Part shown: positions 32,795 to 39,700 of the stretch, piece by piece | How the letters are laid out: every line of letters starts with the position of its first letter | Numbering within the stretch: position 1 is the first letter of the stretch | DNA from: Oscillospiraceae bacterium | GTDB taxonomy: Bacteria > Bacillota > Clostridia > Oscillospirales > Ruminococcaceae | Direction of reading: 5' to 3' | NCBI GenBank assembly: GCA_017438745.1 | Contig: JAFRUS010000017.1 | Location: forward strand, 1-39,700 | Length of the DNA stretch: 39,700 nt | Made by a program: the position numbers and the translations under genes | The notes under the pieces: model-generated | Told to the model about the DNA's origin: nothing | Seen by the model: the letters and a program-made list of their open reading frames with translations, nothing else | Database searches by the model: none

Positions 32795-35700
32795 ATGTGT
32801 AAAAAGACATGGCGGAGCCTTGCCCTCCTGACAGCGGCATGTATGGCTTCACAGGCTGGTTTAGTAAGCGGTGATATTTTCTCACCTTCAGAAACTTCCG
32901 CGGCGGAAATGGTATTTCAGAATGCCGAAGCGGCAAGTACCGGTACCGCAAAAGATGCTGCGATAATACGCGGCGAGAACGCTTCCGTAGTAAAGGACAG
33001 CGATAACGGCACCAATGTTCTCGACCTTAAGGGCGGAGCTTTCGGAGCTTCATGGCTTGAACTTCCTGATTTATTCAAGGGCGGCTGTAAAGACGGTTTT
33101 TCCATTGCTATGAAGTTCAATCTCCATACGGGAACTGAAGACTACACAAGACTGTATCAGTTCGCAACACTTCCTTTCGGCACAGGTGTTACTCCGAGCT
33201 ACTCTTCACCTGATCTGTCAGTGGATCTGAACAAACATGACCAGTACCGCTGCAGCGTTTTTGCCGGAAAAGGATCATCTACTGAAAACGATAATAAACA
33301 CCGGGCTATCTTCAACGTTGATGCAAAGCCCGATTCAGATAAATGGCACGATCTCTGTGTCACCTATTCTGCCGACAGCATGAGCTTCTACCTCGACGGA
33401 AAGGAAGTTGACAAAGTCGATGCGGAATATCTCACCGAAACACTCGGAAGCCTTTTCGGTGACGGACTTATCGAATCATATAAATACAACTCTATCGGAC
33501 ATTCACTTTACAACGACAACGACATAAAGGCAAAAGTGGATGACGTGGCTTTCTACGACTACGCACTTTCAGCTTCTGAAGTAAAGTCTCTTCCGAAGGA
33601 TGCAAAATATCTTTACACATTTGAAGCTGACACGCTCAAGGAAGGCGAAGTAAACGCTGATGCTGAAACTTCCGTTACTTTCGACGGAGTACAGCTCCAT
33701 AGCGTTCCTGAACTCCAGACAGTTTCACCGGACGGAACACTTACAACGAAACTCTGGACCGACGACCGCGGCAGCTGGTACTACTCGGTACACAAGAAAA
33801 GCGGCGGCGTGACCGGAACAGTTATCGAGCCTTCAAAACTCGGTCTTGTTACAACCACTGAAGATCTTTCAAACGGACTCTCACTTCAGGCATCTTCAGT
33901 AACTGACTGTGACGAAACATACACAATGCCTTACGGCAAGCATACAACTATCAGAAATCACTACAATGAAATAACAATTCCTTTTAAAAAGGGTGACTCT
34001 GTACTCACTGTTATCTTCCGAGTATATGACGACGGTATCGGTTTCCGCTACGCCCTCAACCACGGCGCTTCCATCAAGGATGAAACAAGCCAGGTGGTAT
34101 TCCCGACAAACGGAACCTTATGGGGCAACGGTCCGAACGCTACCTACGAATGGAACTTCACAGAGTTCGGTATGGACAAGGTAAACAGCGCATGGGCTGA
34201 CTACTCCTTCCCTCTTACAGGCAACTTCAACAACAAGTACTGGGTACTCGTTTCCGAAGCAAATGTCTTCAACGAATCAGAACCTTACTGCGCAGGCTGC
34301 CTCAGCACAACCGGCGGTTCACGTGCACTTAAATGGAAGTTCGGCGTAAAGACAAAGTCCGTTACCATGAACGGCGCCTTCCACACACCGTGGAGAGCAA
34401 TGGTAGTCGCAGACAACTTAAACGACATGTCATCAAGCGACCTCATTCTCAACCTCAACCCGCCTTCAGTTCTCGAAGATGAAAGCTGGATCAAGCCGGG
34501 TAAGACAGCATGGTCATGGTGGTCAAGCGGCGGCGACTCACCTGTAGAATATCACACACAGAAAGATTACGTTGACTTTGCAGCAGCAAACGGATGGGAC
34601 TTTGTATGTCTCGACTTCGGCTGGGCACTGTGGGATGACAGTGAAGCAAAGGTACGTGAGATATGTGAATATGCAGATAAGAAAGGCATCGGCATCTATC
34701 TCTGGTACGGCGTAAACAACTCAGGACACAGCGGATACAAGGACAGCAAGGGAAATCCGGCTTATCCGTACTACTCACTTCTTGACGAAGCAACTATAAA
34801 GCGTGAATTCGAACGCGTAAGCGGTCTCGGTGTAAAGGGTGTCAAGGTAGACTACTACGAGAGTGACACTCAGGAAACTATGAAGCAGATGTATCTCTGC
34901 ATGGACATCGCGGCAAAGAACAAACTCATGGTTCTCTTCCACGGATGTACACTTCCGCGAGGCGAAAGCAGGACCTATCCTAATGTAGTTTCATACGAAG
35001 CTGTAAACGGTACTGAATTCTACAAGTGGTTCGACAGTCCTTCACTCGAAAACCGCATCACATACACATTTACACGAAACGTTGTGGGATCTGCAGACTT
35101 CACACCAACAGGTCTCCCGATAATGGATATCAAGGCTACAGCAGGCTTTGCTCTCGCTGATATAGTAAACATCGAATCCGGCATCGTACACTACGCTCAC
35201 TCAGTATTCCGTTATCCGGGCACAACTGCACTCGCACTTATAAACGATGTGCCATTAGCATGGGATGATCTTAAGATACTCGACGGAAGACCGATGCAGT
35301 TCAATGTTACAGCAAGAAGAAGCGGTGAAGACTGGTATATCGGTGCTTCAACGATCAAATCGAGAGATATTGAAATAAATCTCGGCGATCTCATCACAGA
35401 TGACGACACATACAAGGCATACATCTTCTCAGATAACAGCGACGGTTCAGACCTTAAGGTAACCGTTCTTGATGATCTCACCAAGACAAGCACGATAAAG
35501 CAGAGCCTCCTCAACTACGGCGGATGCGTTATCAAGATCACAAAGACAGGAATGAAGCTGACAACACCTTATTCCGACTACAAATTCTATGAAGCAGAAA
35601 AAGCCACACTCGGCGGCGGAGCAAAAACTGAAACCGGCAAAAACGGCCGCTACAGTTCCGGATTCCAGTATGTAGGCTACATCGGCAAGGGCGGCACGGT

Positions 35701-36166
35701 TACTTTCGATAACGTCGAGGCAGACGAAGCCGGTGAATACACGCTCTTCATCTACTACATCTCCGGTGAATACCGCGATCTTGACGTTACAGTAAACGGC
35801 GGATCCGCTACAACACTCAAGGGACTCTACGCAAACAAAAACGACTGGACAGGTCTTGCAGGCACAAGCACAACTGTTAAGCTGAACGCAGGCAAGAACT
35901 CCATCAAACTCGGCAACGACAGAGGAAACGGCCCGTCCATCGACCGTATCGCCATCGTAAAGAAAGGCGGCGAAAACGCATCTGACGAAATAATCGGTGA
36001 CGTAAACCTCGACGGAACAGTAAACGTATCCGACTATGCCGCAATGATAAAAATCATGCTCAGCACAGGTCAGTTCTCAAAACAGCAGAAACTCGCAGCC
36101 GATATCAACGGGGACGGTATCGTTAATATTATCGATCTTTTAAGCCTTAAGAAGATCCTCGCATGA
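32795..36166 (+). CDS. GH97 glycosidase with LamG, CBM and dockerin modules
   Basis: A secreted alpha-glycosidase. A signal peptide (about 1-38) is followed by a LamG/concanavalin-like domain (about 75-265), the GH97 N-terminal domain (VSPDGTLTTKLW onward), and the GH97 barrel starting WSWWSSGGDSPVEYHTQKDY at about 571. The motif VKVDYYESDTQ carries Asp686 where retaining GH97 enzymes have their nucleophile; Glu741, 55 residues on, is the likely acid/base. This suggests an alpha-galactosidase-like retaining member rather than a SusB-type inverting glucosidase. A CBM35/CBM6-like module (about 930-1060, YEAEKATLGGGA to IDRIAIV) and a dockerin (loops DVNLDGTVNVSDY and DINGDGIVNIIDL) close the protein. 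The frame opens at TTG 32771, but AGAAGGG points to ATG 32795, the natural start of the signal peptide. Confidence 0.9.
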   Translation: MCKKTWRSLALLTAACMASQAGLVSGDIFSPSETSAAEMVFQNAEAASTGTAKDAAIIRGENASVVKDSDNGTNVLDLKGGAFGASWLELPDLFKGGCKDGFSIAMKFNLHTGTEDYTRLYQFATLPFGTGVTPSYSSPDLSVDLNKHDQYRCSVFAGKGSSTENDNKHRAIFNVDAKPDSDKWHDLCVTYSADSMSFYLDGKEVDKVDAEYLTETLGSLFGDGLIESYKYNSIGHSLYNDNDIKAKVDDVAFYDYALSASEVKSLPKDAKYLYTFEADTLKEGEVNADAETSVTFDGVQLHSVPELQTVSPDGTLTTKLWTDDRGSWYYSVHKKSGGVTGTVIEPSKLGLVTTTEDLSNGLSLQASSVTDCDETYTMPYGKHTTIRNHYNEITIPFKKGDSVLTVIFRVYDDGIGFRYALNHGASIKDETSQVVFPTNGTLWGNGPNATYEWNFTEFGMDKVNSAWADYSFPLTGNFNNKYWVLVSEANVFNESEPYCAGCLSTTGGSRALKWKFGVKTKSVTMNGAFHTPWRAMVVADNLNDMSSSDLILNLNPPSVLEDESWIKPGKTAWSWWSSGGDSPVEYHTQKDYVDFAAANGWDFVCLDFGWALWDDSEAKVREICEYADKKGIGIYLWYGVNNSGHSGYKDSKGNPAYPYYSLLDEATIKREFERVSGLGVKGVKVDYYESDTQETMKQMYLCMDIAAKNKLMVLFHGCTLPRGESRTYPNVVSYEAVNGTEFYKWFDSPSLENRITYTFTRNVVGSADFTPTGLPIMDIKATAGFALADIVNIESGIVHYAHSVFRYPGTTALALINDVPLAWDDLKILDGRPMQFNVTARRSGEDWYIGASTIKSRDIEINLGDLITDDDTYKAYIFSDNSDGSDLKVTVLDDLTKTSTIKQSLLNYGGCVIKITKTGMKLTTPYSDYKFYEAEKATLGGGAKTETGKNGRYSSGFQYVGYIGKGGTVTFDNVEADEAGEYTLFIYYISGEYRDLDVTVNGGSATTLKGLYANKNDWTGLAGTSTTVKLNAGKNSIKLGNDRGNGPSIDRIAIVKKGGENASDEIIGDVNLDGTVNVSDYAAMIKIMLSTGQFSKQQKLAADINGDGIVNIIDLLSLKKILA

Positions 36167-36176
36167 TAAAATGGTG

Positions 36177-36240
36177 AGCTGCCTGCGGCAGCTAACTGAT
36201 AGTGCAGTTCATCAGGAACGATGAACTGCACATTTTATTT
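36177..36240 (+). terminator. GH97 gene terminator with leading hairpin
   Basis: AGCTGCC-TGC-GGCAGCT (36177-36193) is followed by a perfect 12-bp stem GTGCAGTTCATC with GATGAACTGCAC (36202-36231) and ATTTTATTT. Confidence 0.88.
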
Positions 36241-36246
36241 GAAGAA

Positions 36247-36302
36247 AACGAAAAGCCATAACACCGAAGGCTGATGACCTGGTGTTATGGCTTTTTTCGT
36301 TT
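36247..36302 (+). repeat. left flanking hairpin of the toxin-antitoxin-like cassette
   Basis: AACGAAAAGCCATAACACC and GGTGTTATGGCTTTTTTCGTT pair along nearly their whole length with a 15-base loop. A T6 run points inward, toward the cassette. GH97 already has its own terminator just upstream, so this second stem is not needed for it. Its stem sequence recurs at 38282-38326 in the opposite orientation. Confidence 0.85.
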
Positions 36303-36316
36303 CATAGCTAATTTAC

Positions 36317-36373
36317 TAACATCACTATTGACATTATAACATAGATGATGTTATAATAATAAAAATGATGTTA
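36317..36373 (+). promoter_or_regulatory. cassette promoter with cluster of TGATGTTA half-sites
   Basis: TTGACA (36328-36333), 18 bases, TATAAT (36352-36357), both consensus. The spacer and -10 are covered by a perfect palindrome TTATAACAT-AGATG-ATGTTATAA (36334-36356). Exact TGATGTTA half-sites lie at 36317-36324 (minus), 36346-36353 (plus) and 36366-36373 (plus), with an imperfect one at 36335-36342. The two plus sites are exactly 20 bases apart. This is the layout of an autoregulated operon; the first protein, with its helix-turn-helix, is the likely repressor. Confidence 0.8.
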
Positions 36374-36389
36374 CAAAGGAGGCAGACCT

Positions 36390-37331
36390 ATGATAGATTT
36401 TATTAATGAAGTGCTGAACGTAAAAATCGAATCTCAGAAATATGATCCTTCCTCAAAATTCCCGCTGTATCTTAAACATGCGTATTCATACAAAGAAATT
36501 ATTATAATCGGATGCCGCTGTTTATGCGTAACCCCTTCAGATTTCTCTCTCGCATCGTACAAAAAACAGAACAGGATCATTTCAGAACTATCCGGCCTGC
36601 CTGTGGTTCTGCTCATGAACAGCATTACTCCATATCAGAGGAAAGCTCTGATAAGAGATAATATACCGTTTATCATTAAAGATACTCAAATTTTTCTTCC
36701 TTTTCTCGCAGTATATCTTACAGAAAAATACACCAAATCTGTCGTAACAGAAAAATTCAGTCCGGTAACTCAGTTCATCTTCCTTTATATTTTCTACAAT
36801 CAGACAAAACTAACTGTAACAGAACTTGCTGAAAAAACAGGATATACACCCATGTCTGTAAGCCGTGCATACTCATCACTTGTCAGCTGCGGTTTATTTT
36901 ATTATCAGACAGAAGGAAGAAAAAAATACCTGATCCCGAATTACAAGACTGATGAAATTCTTGATCAGGCTGAAAAATACATGATAAATCCAGTTTTAAA
37001 AAAATACTGTTACATGAAGCAGAATGAATATGCAGGGTTATTAAAGTCAGGATTGTTTGCTCTCAGTGAAAAATCAATGTTAGCAATAAACGATAACGAT
37101 ATCTGTTACGCAGCTGATAATCATTATTCATTGATAAAAGACAACATCGTTTCGCCGGAAGATACTGATCCCGGAAACACCATATGCATAGAAAAATGGT
37201 GTTATGATCCGAAATTACTGAGCACCAGTGACTGCGTGGATGACATATCGCTGATACTGTCACTGAAAGATTCTGAAGACGAACGCGTACAGATATCATT
37301 AGACGAATTAAGGAGTAAATATAAATGGTAA
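36390..37331 (+). CDS. winged-helix protein, probable antitoxin/repressor of an AbiE-like pair
   Basis: A 313-residue cytosolic protein. The N-terminal part (about 1-115; IPFIIKDTQIFLPFLAVYL near its end) belongs to no domain I can name. The middle has a MarR-like winged helix (about 138-185; LTVTELAEKTGYTPMSVSRAYSSL, then a basic wing EGRKKYLIP). The acidic C-terminus (about 200-313) is unassigned. GGAGG lies 8 bases before the ATG. The next gene overlaps its stop by 7 bases and has its own AAGGAG. Proteins of this type are found next to AbiEii-like nucleotidyltransferases, where the partner acts as antitoxin and autorepressor. The gene is more AT-rich than its neighbours. AbiEi itself is shorter and has its DNA-binding domain at the N-terminus, so this is at most a relative by position. 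Confidence 0.78.
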   Translation: MIDFINEVLNVKIESQKYDPSSKFPLYLKHAYSYKEIIIIGCRCLCVTPSDFSLASYKKQNRIISELSGLPVVLLMNSITPYQRKALIRDNIPFIIKDTQIFLPFLAVYLTEKYTKSVVTEKFSPVTQFIFLYIFYNQTKLTVTELAEKTGYTPMSVSRAYSSLVSCGLFYYQTEGRKKYLIPNYKTDEILDQAEKYMINPVLKKYCYMKQNEYAGLLKSGLFALSEKSMLAINDNDICYAADNHYSLIKDNIVSPEDTDPGNTICIEKWCYDPKLLSTSDCVDDISLILSLKDSEDERVQISLDELRSKYKW

Positions 37332-38083
37332 ACGGAATTGATAAATTCAGGGACAAATTCAAAGGCTTTGAAGATATGTACACTCTTATCGGAGGCGCTG
37401 CATGCGGTCTTGTACTTAACGACGCTGGTCTGGATTTCAGATCTACCAAAGACCTTGACATTGTCCTCATAATTGAAGCACTTGATGAAAAATTCGGAAA
37501 AGCTTTCTGGGAATTTGTCGAGGAAGGCGGATATCAGGCCAGAGAACGAAACAGCGGAGAACCGGAATTTTACAGGTTCCACAAGCCGTCAAATCCTGAT
37601 TATCCCAAAGAAATCGAACTGTTTTCTAGAAAAAGCAATGTTATAAATTATTCAGAAAACAGCAGACTGATGCCAATTCATATTTCCGATGAAATATCCA
37701 GTTTATCTGCAATTCTTTTAAACGATGAATACTACGACTTTCTAAAATCCGGAACAGTACTTATAAACGGAATACAAGTTTTAAATTACACTCATATCAT
37801 CCCATTTAAAGCCAAAGCATGGCTGGACCTTAAAGATCGCAAAAATCAGGGTGAATCTGTTGACAGCAAAAATATCGACAAACACAAACGCGATATATTC
37901 CGACTGGCACAGATCATATCAGAAGATGATAAAGTCCGGCTTTCTCCTGGAATATATAATGATATGACTATGTTCATTGAACAAATTGAAACCGAACCTA
38001 TAGATCTTAAAAATTTAAAAATAAATATCAGCAAAGCTGAACTGCTTAATACAATCAAAAAAGTTTATACTGTCTCTAAATAA
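37325..38083 (+). CDS. AbiEii-like nucleotidyltransferase, probable toxin
   Basis: A 252-residue protein of the DNA polymerase beta-like nucleotidyltransferase fold. The motif LIGGAACGLVLNDAGL (about 20-35), then RSTKDLDIVLI with the Asp-x-Asp pair at about 42-44, matches AbiEii/AbiGii and related toxins. These transfer nucleotides to tRNA or protein and stop growth, often during phage infection. A Lys-rich segment (FKAKAWLDLKDRK, about 160-172) corresponds to the conserved Lys/Asp region of AbiEii relatives. It overlaps the upstream gene by 7 bases, consistent with tight coupling. AT-rich base use and isolation between flanking hairpins suggest acquisition by transfer. Target and toxicity are not deducible. 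Confidence 0.82.
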   Translation: MVNGIDKFRDKFKGFEDMYTLIGGAACGLVLNDAGLDFRSTKDLDIVLIIEALDEKFGKAFWEFVEEGGYQARERNSGEPEFYRFHKPSNPDYPKEIELFSRKSNVINYSENSRLMPIHISDEISSLSAILLNDEYYDFLKSGTVLINGIQVLNYTHIIPFKAKAWLDLKDRKNQGESVDSKNIDKHKRDIFRLAQIISEDDKVRLSPGIYNDMTMFIEQIETEPIDLKNLKINISKAELLNTIKKVYTVSK

Positions 38084-38084
38084 A

Positions 38085-38120
38085 AGCAGTCGGCTCGAAA
38101 AGGTGACTGCTACCTTTTCG
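38085..38120 (+). other. hairpin with complementary upstream segment (possible pseudoknot)
   Basis: CGAAAAGGT and ACCTTTTCG pair perfectly (38096-38104, 38112-38120). The loop GACTGCT is the exact complement of AGCAGTC at 38085-38091, immediately after the toxin stop. The two pairings could compete or form a pseudoknot-like fold. Confidence 0.6.
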
Positions 38121-38144
38121 GCAGCTAAACTATCCGAAAAAAGC

Positions 38145-38266
38145 TTTCTGCATATAAACAAGTACTTTTTTATGCATATAAAAAACTTTTTCTGCATAAA
38201 AACAAGCACTTTTTTATGCAGATAGGATTTTTTCTGCATATAAATCATATGTTTTTTATGCAGATA
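38145..38266. repeat. three tandem AT-rich hairpin repeats
   Basis: Three units with period 44 and 42 bases, each an inverted repeat with CTGCAT on the left (38148, 38192, 38234) and ATGCA at the right (38172, 38216, 38258). The middle unit is the cleanest: CTGCATAAAAA-CAAGCAC-TTTTTTATGCAG. They lie between the toxin gene and the right flanking hairpin. They may serve as RNA structures, terminators or binding sites. Confidence 0.85.
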
Positions 38267-38281
38267 CCATTGTATTTTCGT

Positions 38282-38326
38282 AAAAAAGCCATAACACATA
38301 AGATTTTCTCATTAGTGTTATGGCTT
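38282..38326 (-). repeat. right flanking hairpin of the cassette; also lipoprotein gene terminator
   Basis: AAAAAAGCCATAACAC (38282-38297) and GTGTTATGGCTT (38315-38326) share the stem of the left flank. On the minus strand the stem is followed by TTTTTTA, nine bases after the lipoprotein stop codon, so it is a good terminator for that gene. The T6 run points inward to the cassette, making the two flanks inverted repeats of each other. Confidence 0.85.
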
Positions 38327-38334
38327 AAATTTTA

Positions 38335-39471
38335 TCAGCCCGCAGGGCCTTCCGTGTATTCGTTCAGGCGTGTATAGCTGTCGCTTTCGCAGAGCGAGCC
38401 GTCTTTCCCGCTTAGACTTACGGTGAATCCCGGGTGTTCGCCGCTGTTGTCGGTGATGAATATCTCGGCGTCAGGTCTGATCTCGCTTACGTTGCAGCGC
38501 AGAAGGAACGGAGCTCCTCTGTAGCTGCTGTATACATTGCCGATGAGCTGTTCTCTGGACAGATCGAATCGGCCTACACGTACTCTGGCTTCATCATCAC
38601 GCGGAATTATCAGATAGAGTTCATTGCCGTCCGGTATTTCCACGTAATTCTGCTTCGGCATATCTGCGAGCCAGGTGTAATTATACTCGCTGAAATTCTG
38701 ATGGATCAGTTCCTGATAAGCGACATTATTCGAAATATAAGTTTCTATATCAGTGTCAATATAACCGAGGTACAGAACTGCACAGCGTTTATCGCCTTCG
38801 ATTTTTGAGCGCTGCGGAACATCAGGATTCCACATCTCTGCCGGAGGAGCAGTCAGATCGATCTCGTTTTCAAGAAAATCTGTTCCCTTTCCGGTCATTC
38901 GGTCGATGTAGTACCATGCTGCTGTTGAGGTGTGTCCGTCGAACAGATCGTACAGATGGATGTTTACCTTTCCGTCTGTTTCGCCTTCCACCTCGACAAA
39001 TTCCGGACTGTGATTGGTGCGCGAACCGTAGTAACGCAGCGCCAGATCACAAAGTTCGGTATCTGAATATCCGTATTCGGACGGATCAGTGTAAGTGTCC
39101 GGTTTGTTTCCTTCCGGTGGCGGTGATGCCGGAGCTGCAGTAACATCAGGTGGTCCCGGCACCCTTGTAGTTTCAGAAGCCTTCGCCGTTTCAGATACTT
39201 TAGCTGTTCCGGTGACAGTACCGGAAACCTTTGCATCATCTGATACATCAGTACCGCTCACTGTCGTTGTTTCGTTCTTTTCAGTTACATCTGAAACCTC
39301 TGTTTCCGATACAGATGTTTCTCCCGTTTCCTCTGCCTGCTCTGCAGTAGTCACTGCGCTGTTTTCCTCTGCAGTCTGGCTTCCGCCCTCTCCGCCGGTT
39401 TTTGAACAGCCGCTCAGAGCAAGTGACGCACAGAGTGCAAGGCAGAATATTCTTATAGTCGTGTGTTTCAT
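38335..39471 (-). CDS. lipoprotein with acidic Thr/Ser stalk, unknown function
   Basis: A lipoprotein signal peptide with lipobox LALSGC places the mature protein on the outer face of the membrane, attached by Cys22. Residues about 25-125 are a low-complexity stalk of Thr, Ser, Glu and Val with repeats such as SGTDVSD, KVSETAK and KASETTR, ending in Pro-rich PASPPPEGNKPDTYTDPS. Residues about 130-378 form one folded domain (YGYSDTELCDLALRYYGSR, then WYYIDRMTGKGTDF) that I cannot assign; similar stalked lipoproteins with a conserved DLALRYY start occur in Ruminococcus. GAGGGATAGGA lies just before the ATG. No partner gene is visible. Its stalk resembles that of the giant surface protein at 1-8178 in composition. 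Confidence 0.85.
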   Translation of the reverse strand: MKHTTIRIFCLALCASLALSGCSKTGGEGGSQTAEENSAVTTAEQAEETGETSVSETEVSDVTEKNETTTVSGTDVSDDAKVSGTVTGTAKVSETAKASETTRVPGPPDVTAAPASPPPEGNKPDTYTDPSEYGYSDTELCDLALRYYGSRTNHSPEFVEVEGETDGKVNIHLYDLFDGHTSTAAWYYIDRMTGKGTDFLENEIDLTAPPAEMWNPDVPQRSKIEGDKRCAVLYLGYIDTDIETYISNNVAYQELIHQNFSEYNYTWLADMPKQNYVEIPDGNELYLIIPRDDEARVRVGRFDLSREQLIGNVYSSYRGAPFLLRCNVSEIRPDAEIFITDNSGEHPGFTVSLSGKDGSLCESDSYTRLNEYTEGPAG

Positions 39472-39700
39472 ATTCCTATCCCTCGTGTATACAAAAATTC
39501 AGTGTTCATCATATTATTGTAACATAATTTTCCTTGCAACGCAACATGCGCACTGTATTTGTATGTGTCAAGTGTTTGTTGGCATTTCACTGAAATTTCC
39601 AATTCAGCCACATTGCTTGGAATATTATTGGAATATCGGTTTGATTTTTTTATGTAACAGGGTATACTTCGCCTGTGATAATCAGTTCAGTATTCCCACA
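39472..39700. other. non-coding right edge
   Basis: No gene is supported here. A consensus TTGACA lies on the minus strand (39571-39566) upstream of the lipoprotein gene, but without a good -10 at the right distance. The last 100 bases are AT-rich with a repeated TTGGAATAT and nothing further recognisable. Confidence 0.4.

Noticed and set aside
38085..38266. Classic type III (ToxIN) toxin-antitoxin reading of the repeats
   Set aside because: The repeats lie downstream, not upstream, of the toxin, and the toxin is a nucleotidyltransferase, not a ToxN-like RNase; kept only as an open finding.
38015..38299. Minus-strand frame of 94 codons with repeated YLHKK/FMQKK-like segments
   Set aside because: It is only the translation of the three tandem hairpin repeats and the reverse of the toxin gene end; no start signals.

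Overview
The window looks like chromosome from a cellulosome-forming Ruminococcus (R. flavefaciens or a close gut relative). Four secreted proteins carry type I dockerin modules: two GH5 cellulases, a GH97 glycosidase and a beta-helix carbohydrate-binding protein. Their linkers are Pro/Thr repeats, and the housekeeping genes (RNase J, GdpP, L9, DnaB, TilS, FtsH) are of clostridial type. The species is inferred from protein style only.

Layout. (1) 1-8178, minus strand: one open frame of 2,726 codons for a giant secreted surface protein, cut by the left edge of the window. It has a signal peptide, GLUG-like repeats, many MBG/YDG-type Ig-like repeats, then a Thr-rich stalk with tandem 12-residue repeats. 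(2) 8179-12786: a long non-coding leader and intergenic region, an LtaS-type membrane phosphoglycerol transferase, a FabG-like reductase, a small DUF896 (YnzC-type) protein and cytidine deaminase. (3) 13181-22309, plus strand: RNase J, GdpP (c-di-AMP phosphodiesterase), ribosomal protein L9, replicative helicase DnaB, TilS, and FtsH with its own promoter. (4) 22417-31820: dUTPase, two tandem GH5 cellulases, a dockerin-bearing Cthe_2159/DUF4353-type carbohydrate-binding protein, and divergently from it a VTC-type polyphosphate polymerase with a DUF4956 membrane protein. (5) 32123-36166: a small unknown protein and a GH97 enzyme with LamG, CBM and dockerin modules. (6) 36247-38326: an AT-rich two-gene cassette with an AbiE-like layout (helix-turn-helix protein plus nucleotidyltransferase). 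It is bracketed by matching inward-facing hairpins, has a half-site cluster over its promoter and ends in three tandem hairpins. (7) 38335-39471: a lipoprotein with an acidic Thr/Ser stalk.

How the parts relate. The cellulases, GH97 enzyme and carbohydrate-binding protein would be displayed on a cohesin scaffold outside the cell for plant-fibre breakdown. The giant protein and the lipoprotein are further surface components. The VTC/DUF4956 pair is most likely a membrane polymer-making module whose partner is the secreted carbohydrate-binding protein next to it.

The items most worth a second look are the VTC-DUF4956-dockerin/DUF4353 locus, the bracketed toxin-antitoxin-like cassette with its unusual flanking and downstream hairpins, and a dispersed bipartite palindrome present in four intergenic copies, one of them with perfect terminal inverted repeats.
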